35,943 bases of DNA from Actinomycetes bacterium (lineage in GTDB: Bacteria; Actinomycetota; Acidimicrobiia; Acidimicrobiales; Acidimicrobilacustridaceae): the NCBI GenBank assembly GCA_029782025.1, contig JAKOVR010000133.1:1-35943 (forward strand), given 5' to 3'. This document shows positions 14,979-23,394 of the stretch, one piece after another. The position numbers were made by a program, and so were the translations under genes. Under the pieces are notes generated by a model. It had not been told where the DNA came from. It made no database searches and was given only the letters and a program-made list of their open reading frames with translations. Positions within the stretch are counted from its first letter, which is position 1. The number at the start of each line of letters is the position of its first letter.

Positions 14979-16982
14979 ATGAGGCTGCTCGAACCGCTGC
15001 CGCTGCGGGCCGGTGTCACCGCGCCCAACCGCGTGCTGTTCGGGCCCCACGAGACCAACCTGGCCCGCAAACGGGCCATCGCCGACCGGCACCTCGCCTA
15101 CTACGAGCGGCGCATGGCCGGCGGCACCGGGATCCTGGTCACCGAGGAGGCGTCGGTCCACGACAGCGATTGGCCCTACGAGCGGGCCCCGCTGGCCAGC
15201 GACTGCGCCGACGGGTGGGCCGCCATCGCCGCCGCGGCGGAGCGCCACGGCACCGTCGCCCTGGCCGGCATCGGCCACAACGGCGGCCAGGGCGCCTCCG
15301 CCTACAGCCAGCGCGAGCTGTGGGCGCCGAGCGGGGTGCCCGAGGTCAACACCCGTGAGGTCCCCAAGGTGATGGAGCCGGCCGACATCGCCGCGGTGGT
15401 CGACGGCTTCGGCGCCGCCGCCCGGCTGGCCACGGCCAGCGGCCTGCACGGGGTGGAGGTCAACGCCGGCCAGCACAGCCTGGTCCGCCAGTTCCTCTCC
15501 GGCCTCACCAACACCCGCGACGACGACCACGGCGCCGACAAGGTGCGCTTCGCCCGCGAGGTGCTCGAGACCGTGCGCAACGGCGTCGGCCCCGACGGCG
15601 TCGTCGGTCTCCGTCTCTCCTGCGACGAGCTGGCCCCCTGGGCCGGCATCGTGCCCGAGCGGGCGGCCGAGATCGCCGTCGAGCTGCTGCCGTGGATCGA
15701 CTACCTCGTGGTGGTGCGGGGCGCCATCTTCTCGGTGCCAGCCACCCGTCCCGACGGCCACGACGAACCCGGCTTCAACCTCGGCCTCGTCGGCCAGATC
15801 CGCGCCGCTGTCCACGCCGCCGCCGGCGACACCCCGCCGGTGCCGGTGTTCGCCCAGGGGTCGCTGGTCGACTGGGGTCAGGCCGAGTGGGCCATCGGCG
15901 ACGGCCGGTGCGACGGCGTGGAGATGACCCGGGCCCAGCTGGCCGACGCCCGCCTCGTGGCCAAGCTCCGGGCCGGTGAGGCCGAGCGCATCCGCCCCTG
16001 CATCCTCTGCAACCAGACGTGCAAGGTGCGCGACAACCGCAACCCCATCGTGAGCTGCGTCGTCGACCCCCGCACCGGCCACGAGGGCGAGGACCCCGAC
16101 CTCGAACCGGCGACCCCCGTCACCGCCGCCCATCCCCGCCGCGTGCTCGTGGTCGGCGCCGGCCCGGCCGGGCTGGAGGCGGCCCGCGTGCTGGCCTCCC
16201 GCGGCCACGCCGTCACCGTGTGGGAGCGGGGGGACGGGAGCGGCGGCATGGTCGCCGTGGCCGCCGCCGGCAGTGGCCGATCCCGGCTGGCCGCCATCAC
16301 CGACTGGTTGGCGGCCGAGTGCGCCCGCCTGGGTGTCGAGGTGGTCCACGGCACCGAGGCCACGGCCGGCACCGTCGGCGAGGCCCTGGCCGCCGGCCGC
16401 TTCGACCACGTCCTGCTGGCCACCGGCAGCCTCCCCGGCGACCGCACCTACCGGGCCACCAGCGGCGCGCACGTCGTCGACGCCGCCGACGTGCTCGCCC
16501 ACCCCGAGCCCGACGGCGACCTCCCGGCCGGTCCGCTGGTGCTCTGGGACCCGATCGGGGGCCCCATCGGCGTGAGCCTGGCCGAACGCCTCGCCGCCAC
16601 CGGCCGGGCCGTCACCCTCGTCACCCCCGACCTCATCGTCGGCACCCTCCTCTCCCGCTCGGGCGACCTGGCTCCGGCCAACACCCGGCTCCAGGCCGCC
16701 GGCGTCGCCCTCCGCAAGCGGGCGGTGGTGCGGGCGGCCAAGAAGGGGGCGGTCACCGTGGAGGACCGCTTCACCGGCGAGCACACCGAGCTCAAGGCCG
16801 CCGCCTTGATCGACGCCGGCCCCCGCCTCCCCGACCACACCCTCGACGTGCCCGGCGCCATCCGCATCGGCGACACCGTCGCGCCCCGCACCATCTACGA
16901 GGCCGTGCTCGAGGCCCGCCGCGCCGCCCTCGCCGTGGAGGGCATGCCCGCCTCCCCGATCCCGGCCGGAGCGCACCCGTGA
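14979..16982 (+). CDS. FadH/old-yellow-enzyme family flavin oxidoreductase, mycofactocin-associated type (first)
   Basis: Protein of 667 residues of the 2,4-dienoyl-CoA reductase-like class. An N-terminal FMN barrel comes first (HNGGQ, then GQHSLVRQFLSG where the family has an active-site His-x-Y stretch). An iron-sulfur motif follows with C341, C344, C348 and C360, then an FAD site (VLVVGAGPAG, 389-398) and an NAD(P)H-type domain. Its likely reaction is flavin-dependent reduction of an enone, or the reverse. Two paralogous OYE genes beside divergent ETF subunits match the mycofactocin-system FadH/OYE pair described for actinobacteria. The catalytic Tyr position of usual dienoyl reductases reads Ser in this copy, so its substrate may differ. 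It starts a six-gene operon and overlaps the next gene by four bases. Confidence 0.87.
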   Translation: MRLLEPLPLRAGVTAPNRVLFGPHETNLARKRAIADRHLAYYERRMAGGTGILVTEEASVHDSDWPYERAPLASDCADGWAAIAAAAERHGTVALAGIGHNGGQGASAYSQRELWAPSGVPEVNTREVPKVMEPADIAAVVDGFGAAARLATASGLHGVEVNAGQHSLVRQFLSGLTNTRDDDHGADKVRFAREVLETVRNGVGPDGVVGLRLSCDELAPWAGIVPERAAEIAVELLPWIDYLVVVRGAIFSVPATRPDGHDEPGFNLGLVGQIRAAVHAAAGDTPPVPVFAQGSLVDWGQAEWAIGDGRCDGVEMTRAQLADARLVAKLRAGEAERIRPCILCNQTCKVRDNRNPIVSCVVDPRTGHEGEDPDLEPATPVTAAHPRRVLVVGAGPAGLEAARVLASRGHAVTVWERGDGSGGMVAVAAAGSGRSRLAAITDWLAAECARLGVEVVHGTEATAGTVGEALAAGRFDHVLLATGSLPGDRTYRATSGAHVVDAADVLAHPEPDGDLPAGPLVLWDPIGGPIGVSLAERLAATGRAVTLVTPDLIVGTLLSRSGDLAPANTRLQAAGVALRKRAVVRAAKKGAVTVEDRFTGEHTELKAAALIDAGPRLPDHTLDVPGAIRIGDTVAPRTIYEAVLEARRAALAVEGMPASPIPAGAHP

Positions 16983-18979
16983 GCGGCTCGCAGTACACCT
17001 ACCTGTGGCGGCCGCTGCAACTCGGCCCGGTCACGGTGCGCAACCGCATCGTGTTCGCCGCCCACCTCACCAACTACGCCGAGGACGGCATGCCCTCGGA
17101 GCAGCACGCCGCCTACTACGAGGCCCGGGCCCGCGGCGGCGCCGGCCTGATCATCACCGAGGAGCACAGCGTCCACCCCACGGACTGGCCCTACGAGAAG
17201 ATGATCCACGCCTTCCACCCCGAGGTCGTGCCCGGCTACCGCCGCATCACCGACCGGGTCCACGCCTACGGCACGCCGATCTTCGCCCAGATCAACCACA
17301 ACGGCGGCCAGGCCAGCTCGATGTACACCCGCCTCCCGGTGTGGGCCCCGAGCGCGGTGGCCGACCCGCTCTTCCGCGAGGTGGCCAAGGCCGTCGACGA
17401 GCTCGAGATCGCCGAGATCGTGGCCGGCTACGCCGAGGTCGCGGCCCGCTGCAAGGAAGGCGGGTTCGACGGGATCGAGCTGCAGTGCTCGCACTCCTCG
17501 ATCGTGCGGGGCTTCCTGTCGCGAGCCACCAACAAGCGCACCGACGGCTACGGCGGCTCCCTCGAGCACCGGGCCCGCATCCTCCACGAGATCGTGGCCG
17601 CCGTGCGAGAAGCGATCGGCCCGTCCCTCGCCCTCGGCGTGCGCCTCTGCGGCGACGAGCTCATCGACGACGGCATCACCATCGACGAGACGGTCGAGGT
17701 GGCCAAGGCGGTCGAGGCCAACGGCCACGTCGACTACATCAACACCTCGATCGGCGTGGCCACCGCCTCGCTGTTCATGATCGAGGCGTCGATGCACATC
17801 CCGCCCGAGTACGCCATGTTCATCCCCTCGGCGCTGCGCAAGGCGGTGAACCTGCCCGTGGTCGGCGTCGGCCGGTTCAAGGACCCGCTGCAGGCCGAGC
17901 GAGCGATCGCCCAGGGCCACGCCGACCTCATCGGTGTGGTGCGGGGCCAGATCGCCGACCCCGACTTCGCGGCCAAGGCTCGGGCCGGCCACCACCACGA
18001 CATCCGGCTGTGCCTGTCCTGCAACCAGGAGTGCGTGGGCCGCATGGGCCTCAACCGCTGGCTCGGCTGCATCGAGAACCCCCGCACCGGCCGCGAGTCG
18101 GTGCCTCTCCCGCCCCCCGTGCGGGCCGCCCTGACCAAGCACGTGGTGGTCGTCGGCGCCGGCCCGGCCGGGCTGCAGTCGGCCATCTCTGCCGCCCACC
18201 TCGGCCACCGCGTCACCGTGCTCGAGCGCGACGCCGAGCCCGGCGGGCAGGTGCGCTGGGCGGCCAAGGTGCCCAACCGGGCCGAGTTCGGCGACCTCGT
18301 CCGCAACCAGGTGCTCGAGTGCGACCGGCTCGGGGTCGACGTGCGCTACGGCGTCGAGGCCACCGTCGAGTCGGTGCTGGCCCTCGCCCCCGGCGCCGTC
18401 GTCATCGCCACCGGCGCCGTCCCGGCCCGGCCGTGGTGGGCCCCGCCCGAGCCCGACCCGGCCGACAACGGCGCCGGCTTCGCCGACCTGAAGGTCATCG
18501 ACGTGCTCGACGTCCTCACCGGCCGCTTCGCCCCAACCGGGTCGGTGATCGTCATCGACGAGCTCGGCTTCCACCAGGCCACCTCGGTGGCCGAGCTCCT
18601 GGCCGACCGCGGCTGCACGGTGGAGGTGCTGTCCCCCGGCATGGTCGTGGGCCAGGACCTCGGCATCACCCTCGACATGGAGAACTGGTGGCTGCGGGCC
18701 GGCAAGAAGGGCATCGTGCAGACCACCGACTCCGTGGTCGTCGGGTGCGAGGGCGGCGCCCTCACCGTGCTGCACCACCCCACCGGGGCCACCGCCCCCA
18801 AGACGGCCGACTGGGTGGTGCTGGCCGTGCCGGCGGCCCCGGCCGACCACCTCTACCGGGAGCTGCGCGACCGCTGCGCCGGTACCGCCATCCGTGTCCA
18901 CCGGGTGGGCGACTGCGTGGCCCCCCGCCGGGCCCACGCCGCCGTGGTCGACGGCGACCGCATCGGAGCGAAGCTGTGA
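16979..18979 (+). CDS. FadH/old-yellow-enzyme family flavin oxidoreductase, mycofactocin-associated type (second)
   Basis: Protein of 666 residues, paralogous to the preceding gene and of the same length and layout. Its FMN barrel is closer to the norm (NHNGGQASS; SHSSIVRGFLS; TNKRTDGYGGS). The iron-sulfur cysteines are C345, C348, C352 and C364, and the FAD motif VVVVGAGPAG begins at residue 389, the same position as in its partner. The GTG start overlaps the upstream stop (GTGA), and its own stop overlaps the ETF alpha start in the same way. The two proteins may act as a heteromer, or on related substrates, handing electrons to the ETF encoded next. That route is inferred from operon context. 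Confidence 0.88.
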   Translation: MSGSQYTYLWRPLQLGPVTVRNRIVFAAHLTNYAEDGMPSEQHAAYYEARARGGAGLIITEEHSVHPTDWPYEKMIHAFHPEVVPGYRRITDRVHAYGTPIFAQINHNGGQASSMYTRLPVWAPSAVADPLFREVAKAVDELEIAEIVAGYAEVAARCKEGGFDGIELQCSHSSIVRGFLSRATNKRTDGYGGSLEHRARILHEIVAAVREAIGPSLALGVRLCGDELIDDGITIDETVEVAKAVEANGHVDYINTSIGVATASLFMIEASMHIPPEYAMFIPSALRKAVNLPVVGVGRFKDPLQAERAIAQGHADLIGVVRGQIADPDFAAKARAGHHHDIRLCLSCNQECVGRMGLNRWLGCIENPRTGRESVPLPPPVRAALTKHVVVVGAGPAGLQSAISAAHLGHRVTVLERDAEPGGQVRWAAKVPNRAEFGDLVRNQVLECDRLGVDVRYGVEATVESVLALAPGAVVIATGAVPARPWWAPPEPDPADNGAGFADLKVIDVLDVLTGRFAPTGSVIVIDELGFHQATSVAELLADRGCTVEVLSPGMVVGQDLGITLDMENWWLRAGKKGIVQTTDSVVVGCEGGALTVLHHPTGATAPKTADWVVLAVPAAPADHLYRELRDRCAGTAIRVHRVGDCVAPRRAHAAVVDGDRIGAKL

Positions 18980-19986
18980 GCGGGCCGGCCGGCGCCACCC
19001 TGTGGGCCGTGGTCCCGGTGCGCGACGGCGTGCTGCCCCTCGGCGGCGACGAGGCCGTGGCCGAAGCCGGCGGCCGGGCCGTGCTCGTCGGCGACGGCTG
19101 CACGGCGGCGGCCGAGGCGCTCACCGGGCTGGCCACCGAGGTGCGCGCCGTCGAGCTCGACGACTACGCCCCCAACCGGGCCGCCACCGCCGTCCTCCCC
19201 ACGCTGCGGGCCCTCGACCCCTACGCCGTGGTGCTCCCCGCGTCGGCCGACGGGCGCGACCTCGCGCCGCTCGTGGCCCACCACCTCGGCCGCCCCCTGC
19301 TGGCCGGGGCGGTGCGGGCCGAGGCCACCCAGCTGCGCCTCCTGCGCCAGAGCGGGCGCATCACCAAGGACGTGGTCGTCGACGAACCGTTCGTCACCAC
19401 CCTCCAGCCCGGCGTGCGCGGCGTGGAATACGACCGCACCCTCGCCGCCCCGGTCGTGACCGCCGGCGCCCCGGCCCCCGGGCTCGGCGCCGCCGCCGGG
19501 ACCGTCGCGGCCGGCACTATCGCGGCCGGCACCGTCGATCCCGCCGTCGTCGAGATCACCCCGCCCGACCCCGCCACCCTCGACCTGGCCGAAGCCACCC
19601 GCATCGTGGGCGGCGGGGCCGGGCTGGGATCGGCCGAGGTGATGGCCCGCCTCGGCGAGGTGGCCGCCGCCCTCGGCTGCTCGATCGGCGCCACGCGCGT
19701 CGTCACCGACTGGGGGTGGGTGCCCTTCGAGCGCCAGATCGGCACCACCGGCGTGGCCGTGCACCCCGAGCTGTACCTCGCCTTCGGGATCAGCGGCGCC
19801 GTGCAGCACACCGCCGGCCTCGGCGACCCGGCCCACGTCGTCGCCGTCAACACCGACGCCGCCTGCCCGATGATGCAGCTGGCCGACCTCGCCGTGGTGA
19901 CCGACGCCCCGGCCACCGTCGCCGCCCTCCTCGCCCGCCTGGCCCACCTCGCCCGTCTCACCGGAGCCGACGATGTCGAAGCCTGA
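18976..19986 (+). CDS. Electron transfer flavoprotein alpha subunit, divergent (mycofactocin-associated type)
   Basis: Protein of 336 residues. The N-terminal ETF domain is short and divergent (VLPASADGRDLAPLVAHHLG matches the family). The C-terminal FAD-binding domain is clear: RIVGGGAGLGS, then PFERQIGTTGVAVHPELYLA, GISGAVQHTAG, and AVNTDAACPMMQLADLAVV. A repeat-like linker near residues 170-190 has GTVAAGTIAAGTV. It should bind FAD and pass electrons between the upstream flavin enzymes and the FixC-like protein. GTG start in a GTGA overlap; its end overlaps the next gene by 14 bases. Confidence 0.86.
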   Translation: MSGPAGATLWAVVPVRDGVLPLGGDEAVAEAGGRAVLVGDGCTAAAEALTGLATEVRAVELDDYAPNRAATAVLPTLRALDPYAVVLPASADGRDLAPLVAHHLGRPLLAGAVRAEATQLRLLRQSGRITKDVVVDEPFVTTLQPGVRGVEYDRTLAAPVVTAGAPAPGLGAAAGTVAAGTIAAGTVDPAVVEITPPDPATLDLAEATRIVGGGAGLGSAEVMARLGEVAAALGCSIGATRVVTDWGWVPFERQIGTTGVAVHPELYLAFGISGAVQHTAGLGDPAHVVAVNTDAACPMMQLADLAVVTDAPATVAALLARLAHLARLTGADDVEA

Positions 19987-21337
19987 CCGACCCCAGGGCG
20001 CGCCGGCCGGCACCAAGCGCATCCCCACCCCCACCGAGCCCGACGTCGACGTGATCGTGGTGGGCGCCGGTCCCGCCGGCGCCGCCGCCGCGCTGGTGCT
20101 GGCCCGGGCCGGCCGCTCGGTGTACCTGCTCGAGCGGGGCCCGTTCCCGGGCAGCAAGAACATGTACGGCGGCGTGATCTACGGCCGCATCCTCGACACG
20201 CTGATCCCCCGCTGGTGGGAGGAGGCGCCGGTCCAGCGCTGGGTCACCCGGCGGGCCACGATGGTGATGACCCCCACCCAGGCCCTCACCATCGACTACC
20301 GCACCGCGGCGTGGGGCGAGGCGCCCTACAACGGGGCCACCGCCTTCCGTCCCGACTTCGACGCCTGGCTGGCCGACCACGCCGTCGCCGCCGGGGCCAC
20401 GCTGGTGCCGAGCACCACCGCCGTCGGCCTGCTGCGCGGCGACCGGGGTCAGATCGTCGGCGTCCAGACCGACCGGCCCGACGGCGACCTCACCGCCCGG
20501 CTCGTCATCGCCTGCGACGGCGTCAACTCGTTCCTGGCCAAGGAGGCCGGCCTCTACCACCACCCCGAGGCCGAGCACTTCACCCTCGGTGCCAAGGAGG
20601 TGCTGGCCCTCCCCCGCGACGAGATCGAGAAGCGCTTCGGCCTGCGCGGCCTCGAGGGCGCCGACTTCGAGATCATCGGGTGCACACCCGGGATCGCCGG
20701 CGGCGGGTTCATCTACACCAACCTCGAGTCGGTGGCCGTCGGCGTGGTGCTGAGCCTGGAGGACCTGAAGCGCTCCGGGAAGCGGCCCGAGGAGCTCATC
20801 GCCGGACTGAAGGCCCACCCGGCCGTGGCCCCGCTGGTGGAGGGGGCCGAGCTCACCGAGTACTCCGCCCACCTGATCCCCGAGGCCGGGCTGCACATGA
20901 TGCCCGAGCTCTACGGGCCCGGGATGCTCGTGGCCGGCGACGCTGGCGCGTTCTGCCTGGCCGCGGGGATCTGGCTGGAAGGGGTGAACTTCGCCATCGG
21001 GTCGGGCAAGGTCGCCGGCGAGGTGGCGGTGCAGGCCCTGCGGGCCGGTGACACGTCGGCCACGTTCCTCGGCCGCTACCAGGACGCCCTCACCGACACC
21101 TTCGCCCTGGCCGACCACATCAAGCTCCAGGGCGCGCCCGCGCTGGTGATGAGCGACAACGTCCAGCGGCGCTACCCCGAGCTGGTGTGCTCGCTGGTGG
21201 AGTCGCTGTTCACGGTGACCAACCCCACGCCCAAGAAGGGGGCGCTGCGGCTGGCCCGCGAGGCGGCCAAGGGCTCGGGCGTGCGGCTGCGCGACCTGGC
21301 CCGCGACGGGTGGGCGGCCCTGAGGAGCTACGGATGA
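19973..21337 (+). CDS. FixC-like FAD-dependent ETF:quinone-type dehydrogenase
   Basis: Protein of 454 residues. The dinucleotide motif VDVIVVGAGPAGAAAALVLA is near residue 25, followed by SKNMYGGVIYGR, a FixC hallmark. A second FAD contact, GMLVAGDAGAFCLAAGIWLEG, is near residue 320. FixC and ETF-QO proteins take electrons from ETF and, with a FixX ferredoxin, reduce quinone. The FixX-like gene follows directly, overlapping by four bases. The start has GGAG upstream and lies 14 bases inside the ETF alpha gene. Confidence 0.9.
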   Translation: MSKPDRPQGAPAGTKRIPTPTEPDVDVIVVGAGPAGAAAALVLARAGRSVYLLERGPFPGSKNMYGGVIYGRILDTLIPRWWEEAPVQRWVTRRATMVMTPTQALTIDYRTAAWGEAPYNGATAFRPDFDAWLADHAVAAGATLVPSTTAVGLLRGDRGQIVGVQTDRPDGDLTARLVIACDGVNSFLAKEAGLYHHPEAEHFTLGAKEVLALPRDEIEKRFGLRGLEGADFEIIGCTPGIAGGGFIYTNLESVAVGVVLSLEDLKRSGKRPEELIAGLKAHPAVAPLVEGAELTEYSAHLIPEAGLHMMPELYGPGMLVAGDAGAFCLAAGIWLEGVNFAIGSGKVAGEVAVQALRAGDTSATFLGRYQDALTDTFALADHIKLQGAPALVMSDNVQRRYPELVCSLVESLFTVTNPTPKKGALRLAREAAKGSGVRLRDLARDGWAALRSYG

Positions 21338-21645
21338 GCGTGCACCCCACCCCGTCGGGCTGGAGCGAGGTCAGCTTCGAGGACCGCATGGCCCTCGTCG
21401 ACTTCCGGCTCTCCAGCCGGGCCCACATCACCGTCGACGGCGACGCCTGCCGGGGGTGCACCACCAAGGCCTGCGTCACCGCCTGCCCGGCCAACCTGTT
21501 CGTGCCGGTCAGCGACGGCTCCATCGTCTTCAACTACGAGCAGTGCTTCGAGTGCGGCACCTGCTACCTCGTGTGTGACGAGTCGGGCGCCATCACCTGG
21601 ACCTACCCCGACGGCGGCCACGGCGTCGTCTTCCACAAGAGCTGA
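21334..21645 (+). CDS. FixX-like ferredoxin
   Basis: Small protein of 103 residues with two cysteine groups: C39, C42, C47, C51 (CRGCTTKACVTACP) and C71, C74, C77, C81 (CFECGTCYLVC). FixX proteins carry one [4Fe-4S] cluster and form the electron exit of FixC; the pattern here matches them. The tail ITWTYPDGGHGVVF is also typical. Its ATG overlaps the FixC-like stop (ATGA), so the two are probably made in equal amounts. Confidence 0.9.
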   Translation: MSVHPTPSGWSEVSFEDRMALVDFRLSSRAHITVDGDACRGCTTKACVTACPANLFVPVSDGSIVFNYEQCFECGTCYLVCDESGAITWTYPDGGHGVVFHKS

Positions 21646-21653
21646 CATGACCG

Positions 21654-22523
21654 ATGGCTGAACCCGCTGGCCCCGCTGGCCCCACGATCGCCGTCGCCCT
21701 GAAGTGGGTCGACCTGCGCCCCGACATCGACCGGGTCACCGGCGCCACCCACCACGACGTGCGGTTCTTCGGGTGCTCGGCCGCCGACCAGGCCGCCCTG
21801 GAGCACGCCCTGCGGATCGGCGAGCGGTTCGGGTGGCCGGTCGTGGCCGTGTCGGCGGGGCCGGCCGAGGCCGACGCCGTCCTGCGCGATGCCTTGGCCG
21901 TCGGGGCGTCGGCGGCCATCCGGGTCGACATCGAGGCCGGGGCCCGCTCCCAGCACTCGGCCGCCGCGCTGCACGACGCCCTGGCCACCATCGACGGGCT
22001 GCGCCTCGTGTGCTGCGGCGACTGGAGCCTCGACCGGGGGTCGGGGTCGGTGCCGGCCTTCGTGGCCGCCCATCTCGGCTGGGGCCAGGCCCTCGGGCTG
22101 GTCGGGGTCGACCTCGACGGGGACGCTGGAGACGGCGCGTTCACCGTCACCCGCCGCCTCGACCAGGGCCGCCGTGAGGTGCTGCGCATCGACGGGCCGG
22201 CCGTGCTGTCGTTCGAGGGCGGGACGGCCGAGCTGCGCCGGGCCCCGCTGGCCGCCGTGCTGCGCACCCGCGACGCCGCCATCGTCCCGCTGGCCGGACC
22301 CCCTGCGCCCCACCACCGCCTCCGGGTGGTGCACCGCGGCCCCGACCGCCCGCGGGCCAGGGTGCTGCCGCCGCCCGACGCGTCGCTCTCGCCCCGGGAG
22401 CGGATCCTCGCCCTCACCGGCGCGCTGGTCGAGCGGACGCCACCCCGCACCGTGGTGTGCGAGCCCGACGACGCCGCCGACCTGATCCTCGACCAGCTAC
22501 GCGCCTGGGGCTACCTCGACTGA
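21654..22523 (+). CDS. Electron transfer flavoprotein beta subunit, divergent (mycofactocin-associated type)
   Basis: Protein of 289 residues. The N-terminus TIAVALKWVDLRPDIDRVTG, followed by AADQAALEHALRIGERFGWPVVAVSAGP, matches the ETF beta fold, and VCCGDWSLDRGSGSVPAFVAAHLG fits the nucleotide-binding core. The C-terminal 80 residues are unlike the usual ETF beta tail. It pairs with the alpha subunit encoded three genes upstream. Gene order here is alpha, FixC, FixX, beta instead of the familiar fixABCX. A four-codon ORF (MTDG) lies at 21647 and overlaps this start. It is the last gene of the operon, and a family A palindrome follows 20 bases later. Confidence 0.83.
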   Translation: MAEPAGPAGPTIAVALKWVDLRPDIDRVTGATHHDVRFFGCSAADQAALEHALRIGERFGWPVVAVSAGPAEADAVLRDALAVGASAAIRVDIEAGARSQHSAAALHDALATIDGLRLVCCGDWSLDRGSGSVPAFVAAHLGWGQALGLVGVDLDGDAGDGAFTVTRRLDQGRREVLRIDGPAVLSFEGGTAELRRAPLAAVLRTRDAAIVPLAGPPAPHHRLRVVHRGPDRPRARVLPPPDASLSPRERILALTGALVERTPPRTVVCEPDDAADLILDQLRAWGYLD

Positions 22524-22543
22524 CCGTGCTCCCCCGTGTCTCC

Positions 22544-22585
22544 GTGGGTGCGAATTGTTCGCGTTCGCGAACAATTCGCACCCAC
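22544..22585. repeat. Family A palindrome, copy 4 (solo)
   Basis: Perfect 19-base arms enclose the loop GTTC. It lies between two converging genes, 20 bases after the ETF beta stop and 8 bases before the end of the DinB-like gene, so it may serve as a two-way terminator. Its outer flanks, tcc and aggag, match those of the copy at 1755. Confidence 0.9.
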
Positions 22586-22593
22586 AGGAGATC

Positions 22594-23247
22594 TCAGGAG
22601 GTGAGGCCGCCGAGGCCGACGAGGGCCCTGGCGTGTTCGAGCTCGCCGAGGTGGCGGATGCCGTGCTGGAAGATCCAGCACTCGATGGCGTCGACGAGGA
22701 GGATGGTCTCGTCCCGCACCACCCGGTGGATGTAGGCGTTCTTCACGAAGTCGGGGAAGGTGCCGCCGAACTGGGGCTCGAGCAGCTTGTCGGGCTCGAG
22801 CTCGGCCAGCCACGTCTCGGTGCGGGCGTACACCTCACGGGCGTAGTCGCAGAACGCGTCGTAGTCGCCGATGCGCTGGAGCTCCATCTCGGCGACGGTG
22901 GTCTCCTTGCCGATGTCGTCGATGGCGATGCCGGTGCGCTCGGCCCACCCGCCGCTGAACCAGATCGGCACCTCGCCGGACAGGAGGAACAGCGAGCTGT
23001 CCTCGAGCCGCACCTGGTGGTTCACGGTGAAGGCGATGGGCAGCACCCCGGACCGCTCGAAGTGGTTCACGTGCTCGGCGCCCATCGTGGCCAGCGCCTC
23101 GAGCCAGAGGGCGTGCATGCCCCGGATGCGCCGCTCCAGCGAGTCCTTCATCACCGCCGCGGGCGACGTGCTGGTCGAGGCCGGCGGGTGCTGCGGGTAC
23201 CAGCGGGTCTCTTTGGTGGCGGTGTCGACGGAGGTGAGCGGAGCCAT
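22594..23247 (-). CDS. DinB-like helical-bundle protein
   Basis: Protein of 217 residues. The predicted all-helical pattern, and the tail QHGIRHLGELEHARALVG with conserved histidines, match the DinB/YfiT-like superfamily. Other histidines that could bind a metal are in MGAEHVNHFER and YIHRVVRDE. Some members use mycothiol or bacillithiol as a cofactor in detoxification; that is possible in an actinomycete but cannot be shown here. It stands alone between the ETF operon and a lipoprotein gene. Confidence 0.72.
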   Translation of the reverse strand: MAPLTSVDTATKETRWYPQHPPASTSTSPAAVMKDSLERRIRGMHALWLEALATMGAEHVNHFERSGVLPIAFTVNHQVRLEDSSLFLLSGEVPIWFSGGWAERTGIAIDDIGKETTVAEMELQRIGDYDAFCDYAREVYARTETWLAELEPDKLLEPQFGGTFPDFVKNAYIHRVVRDETILLVDAIECWIFQHGIRHLGELEHARALVGLGGLTS

Positions 23248-23333
23248 GCCCAGATAGTGACATAGCTACTGCCACTTGTCGAGGCCCGCGCGGTTCGTGG
23301 CGGGGTCGCCCCTGAGCGTGATCTCATATGATC

Positions 23334-23363
23334 TTGACTGATTTCATCCCGTTTGGCTACGGT
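23334..23363 (+). promoter_or_regulatory. Sigma70-type promoter
   Basis: TTGACT (23334-23339) and TACGGT (23358-23363) are 18 bases apart and close to the -35 and -10 consensus. This promoter overlaps a possible upstream ATG at 23353, which argues for the ATG at 23395 as the true start of the next gene. It is the only clear two-box promoter in the window. Confidence 0.6.
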
Positions 23364-23394
23364 GCCGGCGTCCGATCTGGAGTGGGAGCCCCTC

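Noticed and set aside
13941..16976. A 1011-residue minus-strand frame across the first OYE gene
   Set aside because: Only its last 294 residues (from 14825) look like a protein; the rest is the antisense of the OYE gene and reads through a palindrome.
1..22585. Family A copies as CRISPR repeats
   Set aside because: They are kilobases apart with no regular spacers and no cas genes.
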